Assembly (NCBI GenBank): GCA_937892225.1
Contig: CALAUH010000140.1
Location: 1-26,864, forward strand
DNA length: 26,864 bases
Origin: an uncultured Treponema sp.
GTDB lineage: Bacteria > Spirochaetota > Spirochaetia > Treponematales > Treponemataceae
Direction of reading: 5' to 3'
The position numbers were made by a program, and so were the translations under genes. This document shows positions 17,025-24,962 of this stretch, one piece after another. The notes beneath the pieces were generated by a model. The model made no database searches, was not told the origin of the DNA, and worked only from the letters and a program-made list of their open reading frames with translations. Positions within the stretch are counted from its first letter, which is position 1, and the number at the start of each line of letters is the position of its first letter.

Positions 17025-19603
17025 ACATACCTCTTTTGAGAAACTGTAATCTCTTCCTGATTATTCAATTTATCTTTTTTTATCAATTTAATCTTTAATT
17101 TATCATTAGAACATTCAATACTTACACAATTATTTAAAGGATCTTTATTCTGTAAAATTTCTATTGATAAAGGATCTTCAATTTCTTTACGAATTAATCT
17201 TCTCATTGGTCTAGCACCCATTGCAGGATTATAACCATGTTCAATAAGATATTCTTTAGCCTTTGGTTTAATATCAATAAAAATATTTTTATCTTCAAGT
17301 CTCTGAGCTAATTCATTTATTTGAATATCAAGAATCTTAGAAACTTCTTTTTTACTAAGAGCATTAAATACAATTACATCATCTATACGATTAATAAGTT
17401 CTGGATTTAATAATTTCTTTAACTCATTCATCGCACTAGATTTTATTTCATTATAATCAAGAACACCTTCCTGAAGTCCAAAACCAACTTTACCTTCACT
17501 GGTAATCTGTCTTGCACCTGCATTACTTGTCATAATGATAACAGTATTTCTAAAATTAACAACGTGTCCTAAATTATCACAAAGTTCACCTTCTTCTAAT
17601 AACTGCAACAGTAAATTAAAAATATCAGGATGAGCTTTTTCAATTTCATCAAGTAATACAACTGAATAAGGATGACGACGAACTTTTTCTGTAAGAACAC
17701 CACCTTCTTCATAACCGACATATCCTGGAGGAGCACCGATTAATCTGCTTGCATTATGTTTTTCCATATAATCAGACATATCAATTCTGATTAAAGATTC
17801 TTCTGAACCAAACAAATATTTTGCAAGAGCTTTTGCAAGTTGTGTTTTACCAACACCAGTAGGTCCTAAGAAAATAAATGAACCGACAGGATGTTTTGGA
17901 GAAGAAATACCTGCCCTGCTTCGTCTGATTGCACCAGAAATTAAACTGACAGCATCTTCCTGACCAATAACTGTATTATGTAATTCTTTTTCCATATTGA
18001 TGATTCTATCTGTTTCAGAAGAAGTCATATGTTCAATTGGAATACCAGTCATATCACTGATGATTTTTTCAATATCACTGGAATTTACAACCTTTGTAGG
18101 ATTACCACTTTGATTCCAGATTTCTGAATACATCGATAATTTTCGTTTTAAATCTATTACTTTATCTCGAACCTTGATTGCATTATCATAATCCTGATTT
18201 TCTAAAAGATTTTTCTTTTCAAGTTCAAGTTCTCTTTTTTTCTGTTCAATTTCTGTAAGTTCTGAAGGCTGTTCTTCTTCCTGAATTTTTTTAGCAGCTC
18301 CAGCTTCATCTAAAATATCAATTGCTTTATCAGGTAATACCTTTTCCGGAATATATCTTTTTGACAATTTTACGATAGAAGGAATTACATCACTTGAATA
18401 AATAACATTATGATATTTTTCATATTTTTCTTTTATTCCTTCAAGAATATTTTCTGTTTCATCAATAGATGGTTCTTCAACTTTTACAACCTGGAATCTT
18501 CTTTCCAAAGCCATATCTTTTTCAATATGTTTTGTATATTCTTTTGTTGTAGTTGCACCAATAATCTGAATTTCACCGCGAGATAAAGAAGGCTTCATAA
18601 TATTAGAAGCATCCATTGTTCCTTCATTACCACCAGCACCAATAATTGTATGCAATTCATCTATAAATAAAATAATATCTGGATTTTCTTTTAATTCTTT
18701 TAAAAGCTTAGTCATTCTTTCTTCAAATTCACCACGATATTTTGTACCGGCAACTAAAGCTGCTAAATCTAATGAAAGAATTCTTTTTTTAAGCAAGTCA
18801 GAAGGTACATTTCCAGAAGCAATCTTTTGAGCAAGACCTTCTACTATCGCTGTTTTTCCAACGCCTGGTTCACCAGTAAGTACAGGATTATTCTTTGTAC
18901 GACGAGATAAAATCTGAATAATTCTATGAATTTCTTTTTCTCTTCCAACAACAGGATCACATTTATTTTCTCTGGCAAGTTTTGTTAAATCACGACTATA
19001 TTCTGATAAAAACAAAACTTTATTTTTTTCTTTAGATTTATCCTGTGGAATCTGTTTCTTTTCTTCAAAAGTAGAAAATAAATTTTTATTTTCTTCATCA
19101 CCAAATAAACTTCTAAAAACTGTATCAACAAGATTTTCTGTACGCTGCTGTCTTATTGAAGATGCCTGCTGTTCCTGTAATTCCATAACAACAAAACGTG
19201 CATCCATAATAGTATAATCAGATGATGTAAAAAATCTTGCTGTAATACTGCCTTCTTCTCTTATAGCAGCAAGTAAAAGATGTTCAGTACCAATATAATC
19301 ATTATGTAAGGCATTTGCTTCAATATCTGCAATATCTAACATCTGCTGATATCTTCTACTTACAGGAAGAACATCAAGGGTCGGATTTTTTGATTCTACA
19401 GCAAAAAACTTTTCTAAGAATTTTTCTAAATCATCTGGATCTAAAACTAATTTAGCAAAAACAGAATATCCTAAACACTGTTTCATTTTTAAAATTGACA
19501 AAACAATGTGCTCTGGTAAAAGCTGTTTACTTCCTAATTTTCTTGCTTCATCTTGTGCTAAAACAGCGATAATCTCTTTTGCCCGTGGAGAAAAATTCTT
19601 CAT
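17021..19603 (-). CDS. clpC: ATP-dependent Clp protease ATPase subunit, ClpC type
   Basis: ClpC unfolds proteins and feeds them to ClpP. The 860-residue product has an N-terminal double Clp repeat (about 3-145); AAA-1 with Walker A GEPGVGKT (244-251) and Walker B IILFIDE (310-316); and a UVR-type coiled segment (about 450-490) typical of ClpC rather than ClpA or ClpB. AAA-2 follows with Walker A GPTGVGKT (580-587) and VVLLDE (648-653). The VGFGL at 706-710 matches the ClpP-docking loop. No clpP or mcsAB is adjacent. GGGG lies 5 bases before ATG. The gene heads the run that continues into the ABC importer, and its last base pairs overlap the binding-protein start. Confidence 0.94.
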   Translation of the reverse strand: MKNFSPRAKEIIAVLAQDEARKLGSKQLLPEHIVLSILKMKQCLGYSVFAKLVLDPDDLEKFLEKFFAVESKNPTLDVLPVSRRYQQMLDIADIEANALHNDYIGTEHLLLAAIREEGSITARFFTSSDYTIMDARFVVMELQEQQASSIRQQRTENLVDTVFRSLFGDEENKNLFSTFEEKKQIPQDKSKEKNKVLFLSEYSRDLTKLARENKCDPVVGREKEIHRIIQILSRRTKNNPVLTGEPGVGKTAIVEGLAQKIASGNVPSDLLKKRILSLDLAALVAGTKYRGEFEERMTKLLKELKENPDIILFIDELHTIIGAGGNEGTMDASNIMKPSLSRGEIQIIGATTTKEYTKHIEKDMALERRFQVVKVEEPSIDETENILEGIKEKYEKYHNVIYSSDVIPSIVKLSKRYIPEKVLPDKAIDILDEAGAAKKIQEEEQPSELTEIEQKKRELELEKKNLLENQDYDNAIKVRDKVIDLKRKLSMYSEIWNQSGNPTKVVNSSDIEKIISDMTGIPIEHMTSSETDRIINMEKELHNTVIGQEDAVSLISGAIRRSRAGISSPKHPVGSFIFLGPTGVGKTQLAKALAKYLFGSEESLIRIDMSDYMEKHNASRLIGAPPGYVGYEEGGVLTEKVRRHPYSVVLLDEIEKAHPDIFNLLLQLLEEGELCDNLGHVVNFRNTVIIMTSNAGARQITSEGKVGFGLQEGVLDYNEIKSSAMNELKKLLNPELINRIDDVIVFNALSKKEVSKILDIQINELAQRLEDKNIFIDIKPKAKEYLIEHGYNPAMGARPMRRLIRKEIEDPLSIEILQNKDPLNNCVSIECSNDKLKIKLIKKDKLNNQEEITVSQKRYV

Positions 19604-19638
19604 GATAACCCCAAATTTAAATAAATATTGTCTTTAAA

Positions 19639-19663
19639 TTATCGGCAAAAACGACCTTTTTTA
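19639..19663 (-). promoter_or_regulatory. Sigma-28 (FliA)-like promoter before clpC
   Basis: On the minus strand GCCGATAA, an exact match to the FliA -10 consensus, lies at 19639-19646, with TAAA at 19660-19663. The spacer is 13 bases, where about 15 is usual. Transcription would begin near 19632, about 30 bases before the clpC ATG. A sigma-70 reading would pair TTGACG (19667-19672) with GATAAT (19638-19643), but the 23-base spacing is too long. Confidence 0.4.
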
Positions 19664-19686
19664 GCACGTCAAATTTTCAAATTCTT

Positions 19687-21027
19687 TTAAACTTTTCTTA
19701 AAATTTCGAGAGGTTTTTCTCTACCCGCTTTAACTGCTGGAATTAAACTTACAATTAAAGAAAGTAAAATTGTTAATGCAGAAACTAAGAAAATTTGTGT
19801 AAACGGAATGCTTAATGGAATATTCTGTAAATAATATGCCGGATCCATTAAATTGATTGAAGAAATCTCATCTAACGGGGTTCCTTTTAACAGATAAATA
19901 AATTTAGAAATATAATTCACAATTTTTTCGACAAACTTAATTAATTGATTTGCATTTACAGAAGCAAGTAAACCAATTGGTAAACCGATTAAAACACCGC
20001 CGCATCCACATGCCATTCCTGCCAGTAAAAATGATAATGTAATTCCAGAAGGACTTGCACCAATGCTTTTCAAAATTGCAATCTCTTTTTTTCGTTCCAT
20101 AACAAGCATAACAATTGCAGAAGAAACATTTATACTTGCAACAAGAACTATTAAAATCATAATAAAAACAAGCATTACTTTTGTAGATGAAAAATTCTGA
20201 AATTCATTTTGATGAACCTGATCCCATCTGTAGAAATTTGCTTCTATTCCATGTTCTCTCTGTAATTTTGATTGTATTCTTACTAAATCTGGAGCAAAAG
20301 CATCTTGTGTCTGAAGCATTATTTTATAACTTGCATTATTTAATGATAAATAAGAATATGCTGTTTCCAGAGGCACGAAAACCCATAAAGCATCAAGTTC
20401 CTGATATCCAGATGATACAACTGCACATACTTTAAAAGATGTTAATTTTGGAATAAGCATATCATTATTTTTTTTAGTAGTGATTATTCTTAAAGTATCT
20501 CCAGCATGAATGTTTAGAATTTCTGCAAGTTTCTGACCGATAATTGTAACTTTTGCATTTTCATTTTCATCATTACAATATTCATCGATTGAACCTTCTA
20601 CAACAGAAAACAGATTCTTAAAATATTCATTCTGGCTGAAAATTGATTTTGGCATAGCTCTTACCTGAGCTCCAGTTCTATATTTATTTGCTGTAGCCAA
20701 AGCAGTAATTTCAACTTCCGGATATGTTGCTAAAACTTCTTCGTAATCTAAAAAAGAATTTGAAAAATCTGTATATAATTCAGAATCCTGAACTTCTATA
20801 ATTGCCGGTGAAACATATGCCTGAATATGACTTGAAGAAAGTCCGATAATTCTTTCTGTCATACCGTCTATCATTCCATTAGTAATAGATAAGACAACAA
20901 TTAATGGTATTATACTTAAACCAATACATAATAATGCACCAAAAAGACTTCTTCTTGCAGAAGATTTTTTTTCTGTTTTTGGGAAAATTAAACTTTTAGC
21001 AAATTTCAAAGATGATTTTAATGTCAT
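19687..21027 (-). CDS. Lipoprotein-releasing system permease, LolC/LolE family
   Basis: LolCDE extracts lipoproteins from the inner membrane for transfer to the periplasmic carrier LolA. The 446-residue product has the FtsX/MacB layout. One N-terminal helix lies at about 28-50, then a large periplasmic domain with IGQKLAEILNIHAGDTLRI and VSSGYQELDALWVFVPLETA. Three C-terminal helices follow (about 283-308, 330-355, 410-435). The coupling segment MERKKEIAILKSIGAS is highly conserved in this family. It lies 3 bp after lolD and is the last gene of its cluster. It differs from the other permease in this cluster, so the transporter is probably a LolC-LolE heterodimer; which is which cannot be told. 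Confidence 0.88.
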   Translation of the reverse strand: MTLKSSLKFAKSLIFPKTEKKSSARRSLFGALLCIGLSIIPLIVVLSITNGMIDGMTERIIGLSSSHIQAYVSPAIIEVQDSELYTDFSNSFLDYEEVLATYPEVEITALATANKYRTGAQVRAMPKSIFSQNEYFKNLFSVVEGSIDEYCNDENENAKVTIIGQKLAEILNIHAGDTLRIITTKKNNDMLIPKLTSFKVCAVVSSGYQELDALWVFVPLETAYSYLSLNNASYKIMLQTQDAFAPDLVRIQSKLQREHGIEANFYRWDQVHQNEFQNFSSTKVMLVFIMILIVLVASINVSSAIVMLVMERKKEIAILKSIGASPSGITLSFLLAGMACGCGGVLIGLPIGLLASVNANQLIKFVEKIVNYISKFIYLLKGTPLDEISSINLMDPAYYLQNIPLSIPFTQIFLVSALTILLSLIVSLIPAVKAGREKPLEILRKV

Positions 21028-21030
21028 TTT

Positions 21031-21720
21031 TTAGCCCCGTAAATTTACCGGTTGTAATTTACCATTTTTAATTGAATAAGCTATATCACCTTTTTTAGCA
21101 ATATTAATATCATGTGTAACTAACAGTAAAGTCTTCTGATATTTTTCTACCATCGAGAATAACAAGTCTCCAATCATAACTGCATTGGCAGGATCAAGAT
21201 TTCCAGTCGGTTCATCTGCTAAAATTAATTCTGGATTATTTATTAAAGAACGTGCAACAGCAACTCTCTGTCGTTCACCACCAGACAATTCTGACGGTAA
21301 ATGATTCATTCTGTCTTTTATACCAACATCTTCAAGTAACTGACTTGCTTTTTCAATAGCATCTTTTTTAGAAATACCGGCTATTAATGCAGGCATATAT
21401 ACATTTTCCAGTGCAGTAAAATCCTTTAAAAGATAATGAAACTGGAAAATTAATCCTAAAAATTTCGAACGATATTCTGCTATCTGTTCTTCATCAAGAT
21501 TATTTACTATCCATTGTCCGGCCTTTACCTGTCCTTTAGAAATTGTATCTATTCCACCAATAACGTTTAACAATGTACTTTTACCGCTTCCGCTTTCACC
21601 AACTATGACAATCTTTTTGCCCTGTTCTACAGTAAGATTTAGATCTTTTAAGATAGTAAGTTTTTCGCTGTCAGTTATATAAGTTTTTTCCAAGTTTTTA
21701 ATTTCAATTATATTATTCAT
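21031..21720 (-). CDS. lolD: Lipoprotein-releasing system ATPase LolD
   Basis: LolD powers LolCE. The 229-residue product has Walker A GESGSGKST (41-49); the LolD-type Q-loop FQFHYLLKDFTALENV (92-107); signature LSGGERQ (145-151); Walker B LILADEPTGNLD (165-176); and H-loop VTHD. The frame could extend 6 codons upstream to a TTG. I chose the ATG at 21720 because GGAGG lies 9 bases before it and conserved LolD sequence begins there. It overlaps the upstream permease by 8 bases (ATGAATAA), indicating coupled translation, and ends 3 bp before the second permease. Confidence 0.92.
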   Translation of the reverse strand: MNNIIEIKNLEKTYITDSEKLTILKDLNLTVEQGKKIVIVGESGSGKSTLLNVIGGIDTISKGQVKAGQWIVNNLDEEQIAEYRSKFLGLIFQFHYLLKDFTALENVYMPALIAGISKKDAIEKASQLLEDVGIKDRMNHLPSELSGGERQRVAVARSLINNPELILADEPTGNLDPANAVMIGDLLFSMVEKYQKTLLLVTHDINIAKKGDIAYSIKNGKLQPVNLRG

Positions 21721-23017
21721 CGTGAAGAACCTCCGCAACTGTTAATTTCAAAACATTTTTACTGGCAGCCCATGATGCAAACAAAGGTGATGCAATTCCA
21801 AATAAAGTTATCATAATTACTTCTGAAAAAATCACTCTTGCATTAATTGATGCATAAACTGCATAAATCGAATTTTCATGTACAAATGCCAGATTCTCAG
21901 GTTCAAAAATTGCAGTAACAAAATATTGAAACCAATACATTATGGCAGATGCTGCATTAAAGACAAATTCTGTATTAACACTTATTAATAATCCAAGTAC
22001 AACACCGGCAAAAGCACCAATTAAACCTGTGGTAAAACCTCGCATTATAAATATTGATTTTATACTGCCAGACGAAGCTCCTATTGCAGATAAAATAGCA
22101 ATTTCATTACGGCGTTCAAATACCAGACGGCGCATACCATTATAAATATTTATACCTACTACAAGGAATATTATTGCTACTAAAATTAAAAGCATATTTT
22201 TTTCTATTCTTAATGCACCAAAGAAAGTTTTATTAAATTCACGCCATGATTCATATTTACAGTCAGAAATATTTTTTTGTAAAGCAGTAATAGTATGCAT
22301 ATCTGCATTAGAATCTTTAAGCTTAATTCCATATATCATTTTTGCATCCTGACCAAAATATTTATATCCGTCAGATAAACTTATAAATGAATATGAATTA
22401 TTAATTTCTGAATAACCTGTAGAAAACAATCCTCTTACTGTAAAGATTCTATCTGATGAAATTAAATCTACATCATCACTACCACTTAAAACAAACAGAT
22501 TAATTTGATCACCTACTCTTACCCCTAATTTTCTTGCAAGAGTTGCACCTAAAACAATTGAATTATCTTCCAGTGTAAATGAACCTGAAATCATTTTTAA
22601 CTCATTTCTAAAGCCTTCATCAGTCCAGAAAATACTTGGATCTACAGCACGTATAATAGCAGCCTGTTCTCTTTCTCCATTACCTGTCATTAAAGTCTGT
22701 GCTTCATAAAAATTCGTAACTGATAATACATTTTTATTTTTTTTACATATTTCGTATAAGTCTAATTCTTTACTATCATCAAGTTCACTTACTCTTATAT
22801 GATAAGATGAAACTTCCATTATGGCATCGATAAATGTCATTTGAAAACCATTCATAACGCTCATAACAACAATTAATGTCATAACACCAAAACAAATCCC
22901 TAAAGTTGCAAGTTTTGATGTTGCTGCAGAACGTCCTTTTTGGTCTACTCTGGCAAATCTATTAGAAACTTCTGTAATCCATTGTAAATTATTAAAAAAT
23001 GAAATCTTTTTATTCAT
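21713..23017 (-). CDS. Lipoprotein-releasing system permease, LolC/LolE family (first copy)
   Basis: This is the other membrane subunit of the putative LolCDE complex. The 434-residue product has an N-terminal helix (about 34-56) and a periplasmic domain with IVLGATLARKLGVRVGDQINLF and VRGLFSTGYSEINNSYSFISL, the classic LolC/E signature region. Three C-terminal helices follow (about 275-297, 328-352, 395-420). The coupling sequence is FERRNEIAILSAIGASSG. Its ATG overlaps the lipoprotein gene stop by 8 bases (ATGAATAA), and its own stop overlaps lolD the same way. FtsX-type macrolide exporters share the fold, but LolD next door favours the Lol role. Confidence 0.88.
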   Translation of the reverse strand: MNKKISFFNNLQWITEVSNRFARVDQKGRSAATSKLATLGICFGVMTLIVVMSVMNGFQMTFIDAIMEVSSYHIRVSELDDSKELDLYEICKKNKNVLSVTNFYEAQTLMTGNGEREQAAIIRAVDPSIFWTDEGFRNELKMISGSFTLEDNSIVLGATLARKLGVRVGDQINLFVLSGSDDVDLISSDRIFTVRGLFSTGYSEINNSYSFISLSDGYKYFGQDAKMIYGIKLKDSNADMHTITALQKNISDCKYESWREFNKTFFGALRIEKNMLLILVAIIFLVVGINIYNGMRRLVFERRNEIAILSAIGASSGSIKSIFIMRGFTTGLIGAFAGVVLGLLISVNTEFVFNAASAIMYWFQYFVTAIFEPENLAFVHENSIYAVYASINARVIFSEVIMITLFGIASPLFASWAASKNVLKLTVAEVLHDE

Positions 23018-24086
23018 AATTTTTTTCTCTTATGATTATATCTTTCTCTCTATACTCTTCTTTAATCTTTTTGTTATTTACATAATATGTCGTTACAGTA
23101 AAATCATCTTCAAAAAAGATTTTAGTAACATAAGTTCCTTTATCTGTATATACAGTCTTTAATCTTAATTCATTATTTTCATAATATTCATAATCTGGAG
23201 AAATATCTTCATTCTGATTATAACTGTAATTTTGTTTTTTAACAAAAGCTTCTTTTACATCAGTTTCTGTTTCACAGATAATACGGTCATCATTATCATA
23301 AACCCATTCAAAAGTTTTTAGTAACACTTTCTTATCATCATAAAATTCTGAAATTTCAGGTAAACCGTTTTCTGTATAAAAAGTTTTTACAATTTCTTTT
23401 TCAGTACGAATTATCTTATAATAAGGTTTAATTGAGTCCCCGTTATAACTATATTCTTCTGTCTTAAGTTTTTTTGCTTCCTGTACATTAGGAATATTCC
23501 ATGTCTCTTTTTTTATCAATCGATATGAATTATCAAAAAAGTTTCTTGTTACTTCCTTTTCATTTGAATTAATAAAAACAAAATTATCTATTAATTTTTG
23601 AGGAATAAAAATTTCTTTTTCATATTCCATTGATTCCAGACGCAAATTAGAATCAAGAAGTCTCTTTTCAACAGTTTCAAGAGCTCCTTTGCTTTCTGAA
23701 TATGGTGTTGTTATTGTCTGATTATGTTCGATAAGTGAATCTAATGTATCACTGAATTTTTCTTCTTCTATTTCATTTAATAAACCGTCTATCCAGTTAC
23801 CGTCTTCACAGTTTTCTAAATAAAATCCAGTCGAATCAATAACACCAATGCATTCAGGATATACGCTTTCTACTAAATACAATCCGTCTTTATTCTTCAT
23901 CATTAAATTTACAAAAGAATCTGGAATATAATATTTTTCTGGATTGTATAATCTACATTCTCCCTTTACCTTATATAATAATAACTGAAAAGTAAAATCA
24001 GCTACTAAAGGATTTGTATCAGTTTTTTTATGAGAACAGGAACATAATAGTAATAATAATAAACATGAACAAAAAACTTTTTTCAA
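23010..24086 (-). CDS. Putative lipoprotein of unknown function, coupled to lolCDE
   Basis: I do not recognise the family. The 358-residue product begins KKVFCSCLLLLLLCSCSHKK, a short basic and hydrophobic leader with a lipobox-like LCSC, so C17 is the likely lipidated residue. The second half holds irregular repeats of beta strands such as YSYNGDSI, FYTENGLPEISEFYDD, FEWVYDNDDRI and YENNELRLKTVY, resembling MORN/YwqK-like or YD-type beta repeats. The start is TTG, 3 bases after the ftsY stop; no ATG in frame keeps the leader, and no ribosome-binding site is visible, so translation may be coupled to ftsY. Its stop overlaps the permease start. It may be a substrate or partner of the Lol transporter (inference only). 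Confidence 0.7.
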   Translation of the reverse strand: MKKVFCSCLLLLLLCSCSHKKTDTNPLVADFTFQLLLYKVKGECRLYNPEKYYIPDSFVNLMMKNKDGLYLVESVYPECIGVIDSTGFYLENCEDGNWIDGLLNEIEEEKFSDTLDSLIEHNQTITTPYSESKGALETVEKRLLDSNLRLESMEYEKEIFIPQKLIDNFVFINSNEKEVTRNFFDNSYRLIKKETWNIPNVQEAKKLKTEEYSYNGDSIKPYYKIIRTEKEIVKTFYTENGLPEISEFYDDKKVLLKTFEWVYDNDDRIICETETDVKEAFVKKQNYSYNQNEDISPDYEYYENNELRLKTVYTDKGTYVTKIFFEDDFTVTTYYVNNKKIKEEYREKDIIIREKNYE

Positions 24087-24089
24087 AAC

Positions 24090-24959
24090 TTATAATCCAA
24101 GAAAATCATTTACATATTCTTCTGCATTAAATTTTTGAATGTCAGGATATTTTTCTCCTGTACATACAAATGCAACTGGAATATTTAATTCTTTACCAAT
24201 AGACACGGCAACTCCACCTTTAGCAGTAGAATCATATTTTGTCATAATTACAGCATCTATACCGACTGCTTCATTAAATACTTCTGCCTGTCTTAATGCA
24301 TTTTGACCGGTTGTTGAATCAATTACAATAATTTTTTTATAACATCCTTCATCTGCTTTTAACTGACAGGTTCTATCTATTTTTTGAAGTTCATGTACAA
24401 GGTTATCTTTATTGTGTAAACGTCCTGCTGTATCTGCAAGAACAAGACCAGGTCCTTTTGCCTTTAATGCATCTGCAGCATCAAAAACAACAGCAGAAGG
24501 ATCAGAACCATGCTGATGACTTACAACACGAACTCCGACTTTTTCTCCATGCATTGCTAACTGTTCTATTGCAGCTGCTCTAAATGTATCTGCTGATGCT
24601 AATATAATATTATCTATACCTTCATTTTTATAATACAAAGCCATTTTTGCAACAGAAGTTGTTTTACCAACACCATTAACACCAAGAATCATCCAGACAT
24701 TCTGTTTATCTTTATTAATTTCTAAATCAATTGATTTTACATTTGCCAACAGAAGTTTTTTTAACTCCTGCATTATCTGTTCCTGATCAGTAATCTTATT
24801 TTTTGAACAGATATCTTCTAATTCTTCTACAATAAGATATGATGTTTTTATTCCAATATCTCCTTCTACAAGTAAATCAGTTAATTCATCGTAAAATTCT
24901 TCATTAATCTTATTTTTTGAAAAAAGTGATTTAAATTTAGAACCGAAAGATTTTTTCAT
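24090..24959 (-). CDS. ftsY: Signal recognition particle receptor FtsY
   Basis: FtsY is the GTPase docking SRP-ribosome complexes at the inner membrane. The 289-residue product is NG-domain only: an N domain of four helices (about 5-75), then G1 GVNGVGKTT (93-101), the SRP-GTPase DTFRAAA (124-130), G3 DTAGR (176-180), and G4 TKYD (240-243; most have TKLD) with STAKGG following. The acidic A domain found in E. coli FtsY is missing; the N-terminus is instead a short basic and hydrophobic stretch (KKSFGSKFKSLF) that could bind membrane. Start ATG is 3 bases after the upstream gene's stop. Confidence 0.95.
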   Translation of the reverse strand: MKKSFGSKFKSLFSKNKINEEFYDELTDLLVEGDIGIKTSYLIVEELEDICSKNKITDQEQIMQELKKLLLANVKSIDLEINKDKQNVWMILGVNGVGKTTSVAKMALYYKNEGIDNIILASADTFRAAAIEQLAMHGEKVGVRVVSHQHGSDPSAVVFDAADALKAKGPGLVLADTAGRLHNKDNLVHELQKIDRTCQLKADEGCYKKIIVIDSTTGQNALRQAEVFNEAVGIDAVIMTKYDSTAKGGVAVSIGKELNIPVAFVCTGEKYPDIQKFNAEEYVNDFLGL

Positions 24960-24962
24960 TGT

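Noticed and set aside
16990..17040. TPP or other riboswitch for the ABC importer
   Set aside because: The binding-protein start overlaps the clpC stop, leaving no leader to hold one.
19644..19663. AAAAA...TTTTTT inverted repeat as a terminator after the lol genes
   Set aside because: The stem would be A-T only with no G-C pairs, and the bases overlap the promoter-like element.
19660..19675. Possible CIRCE (HrcA) operator before clpC from TTAGCAC on the plus strand
   Set aside because: Only one half-site is partly matched; the GAGTGCTAA partner after 9 bases is absent.
21721..21738. Longer LolD start at TTG (adds MRRFFT)
   Set aside because: The ATG at 21720 has a well-placed GGAGG, and those bases would instead encode the Shine-Dalgarno region.
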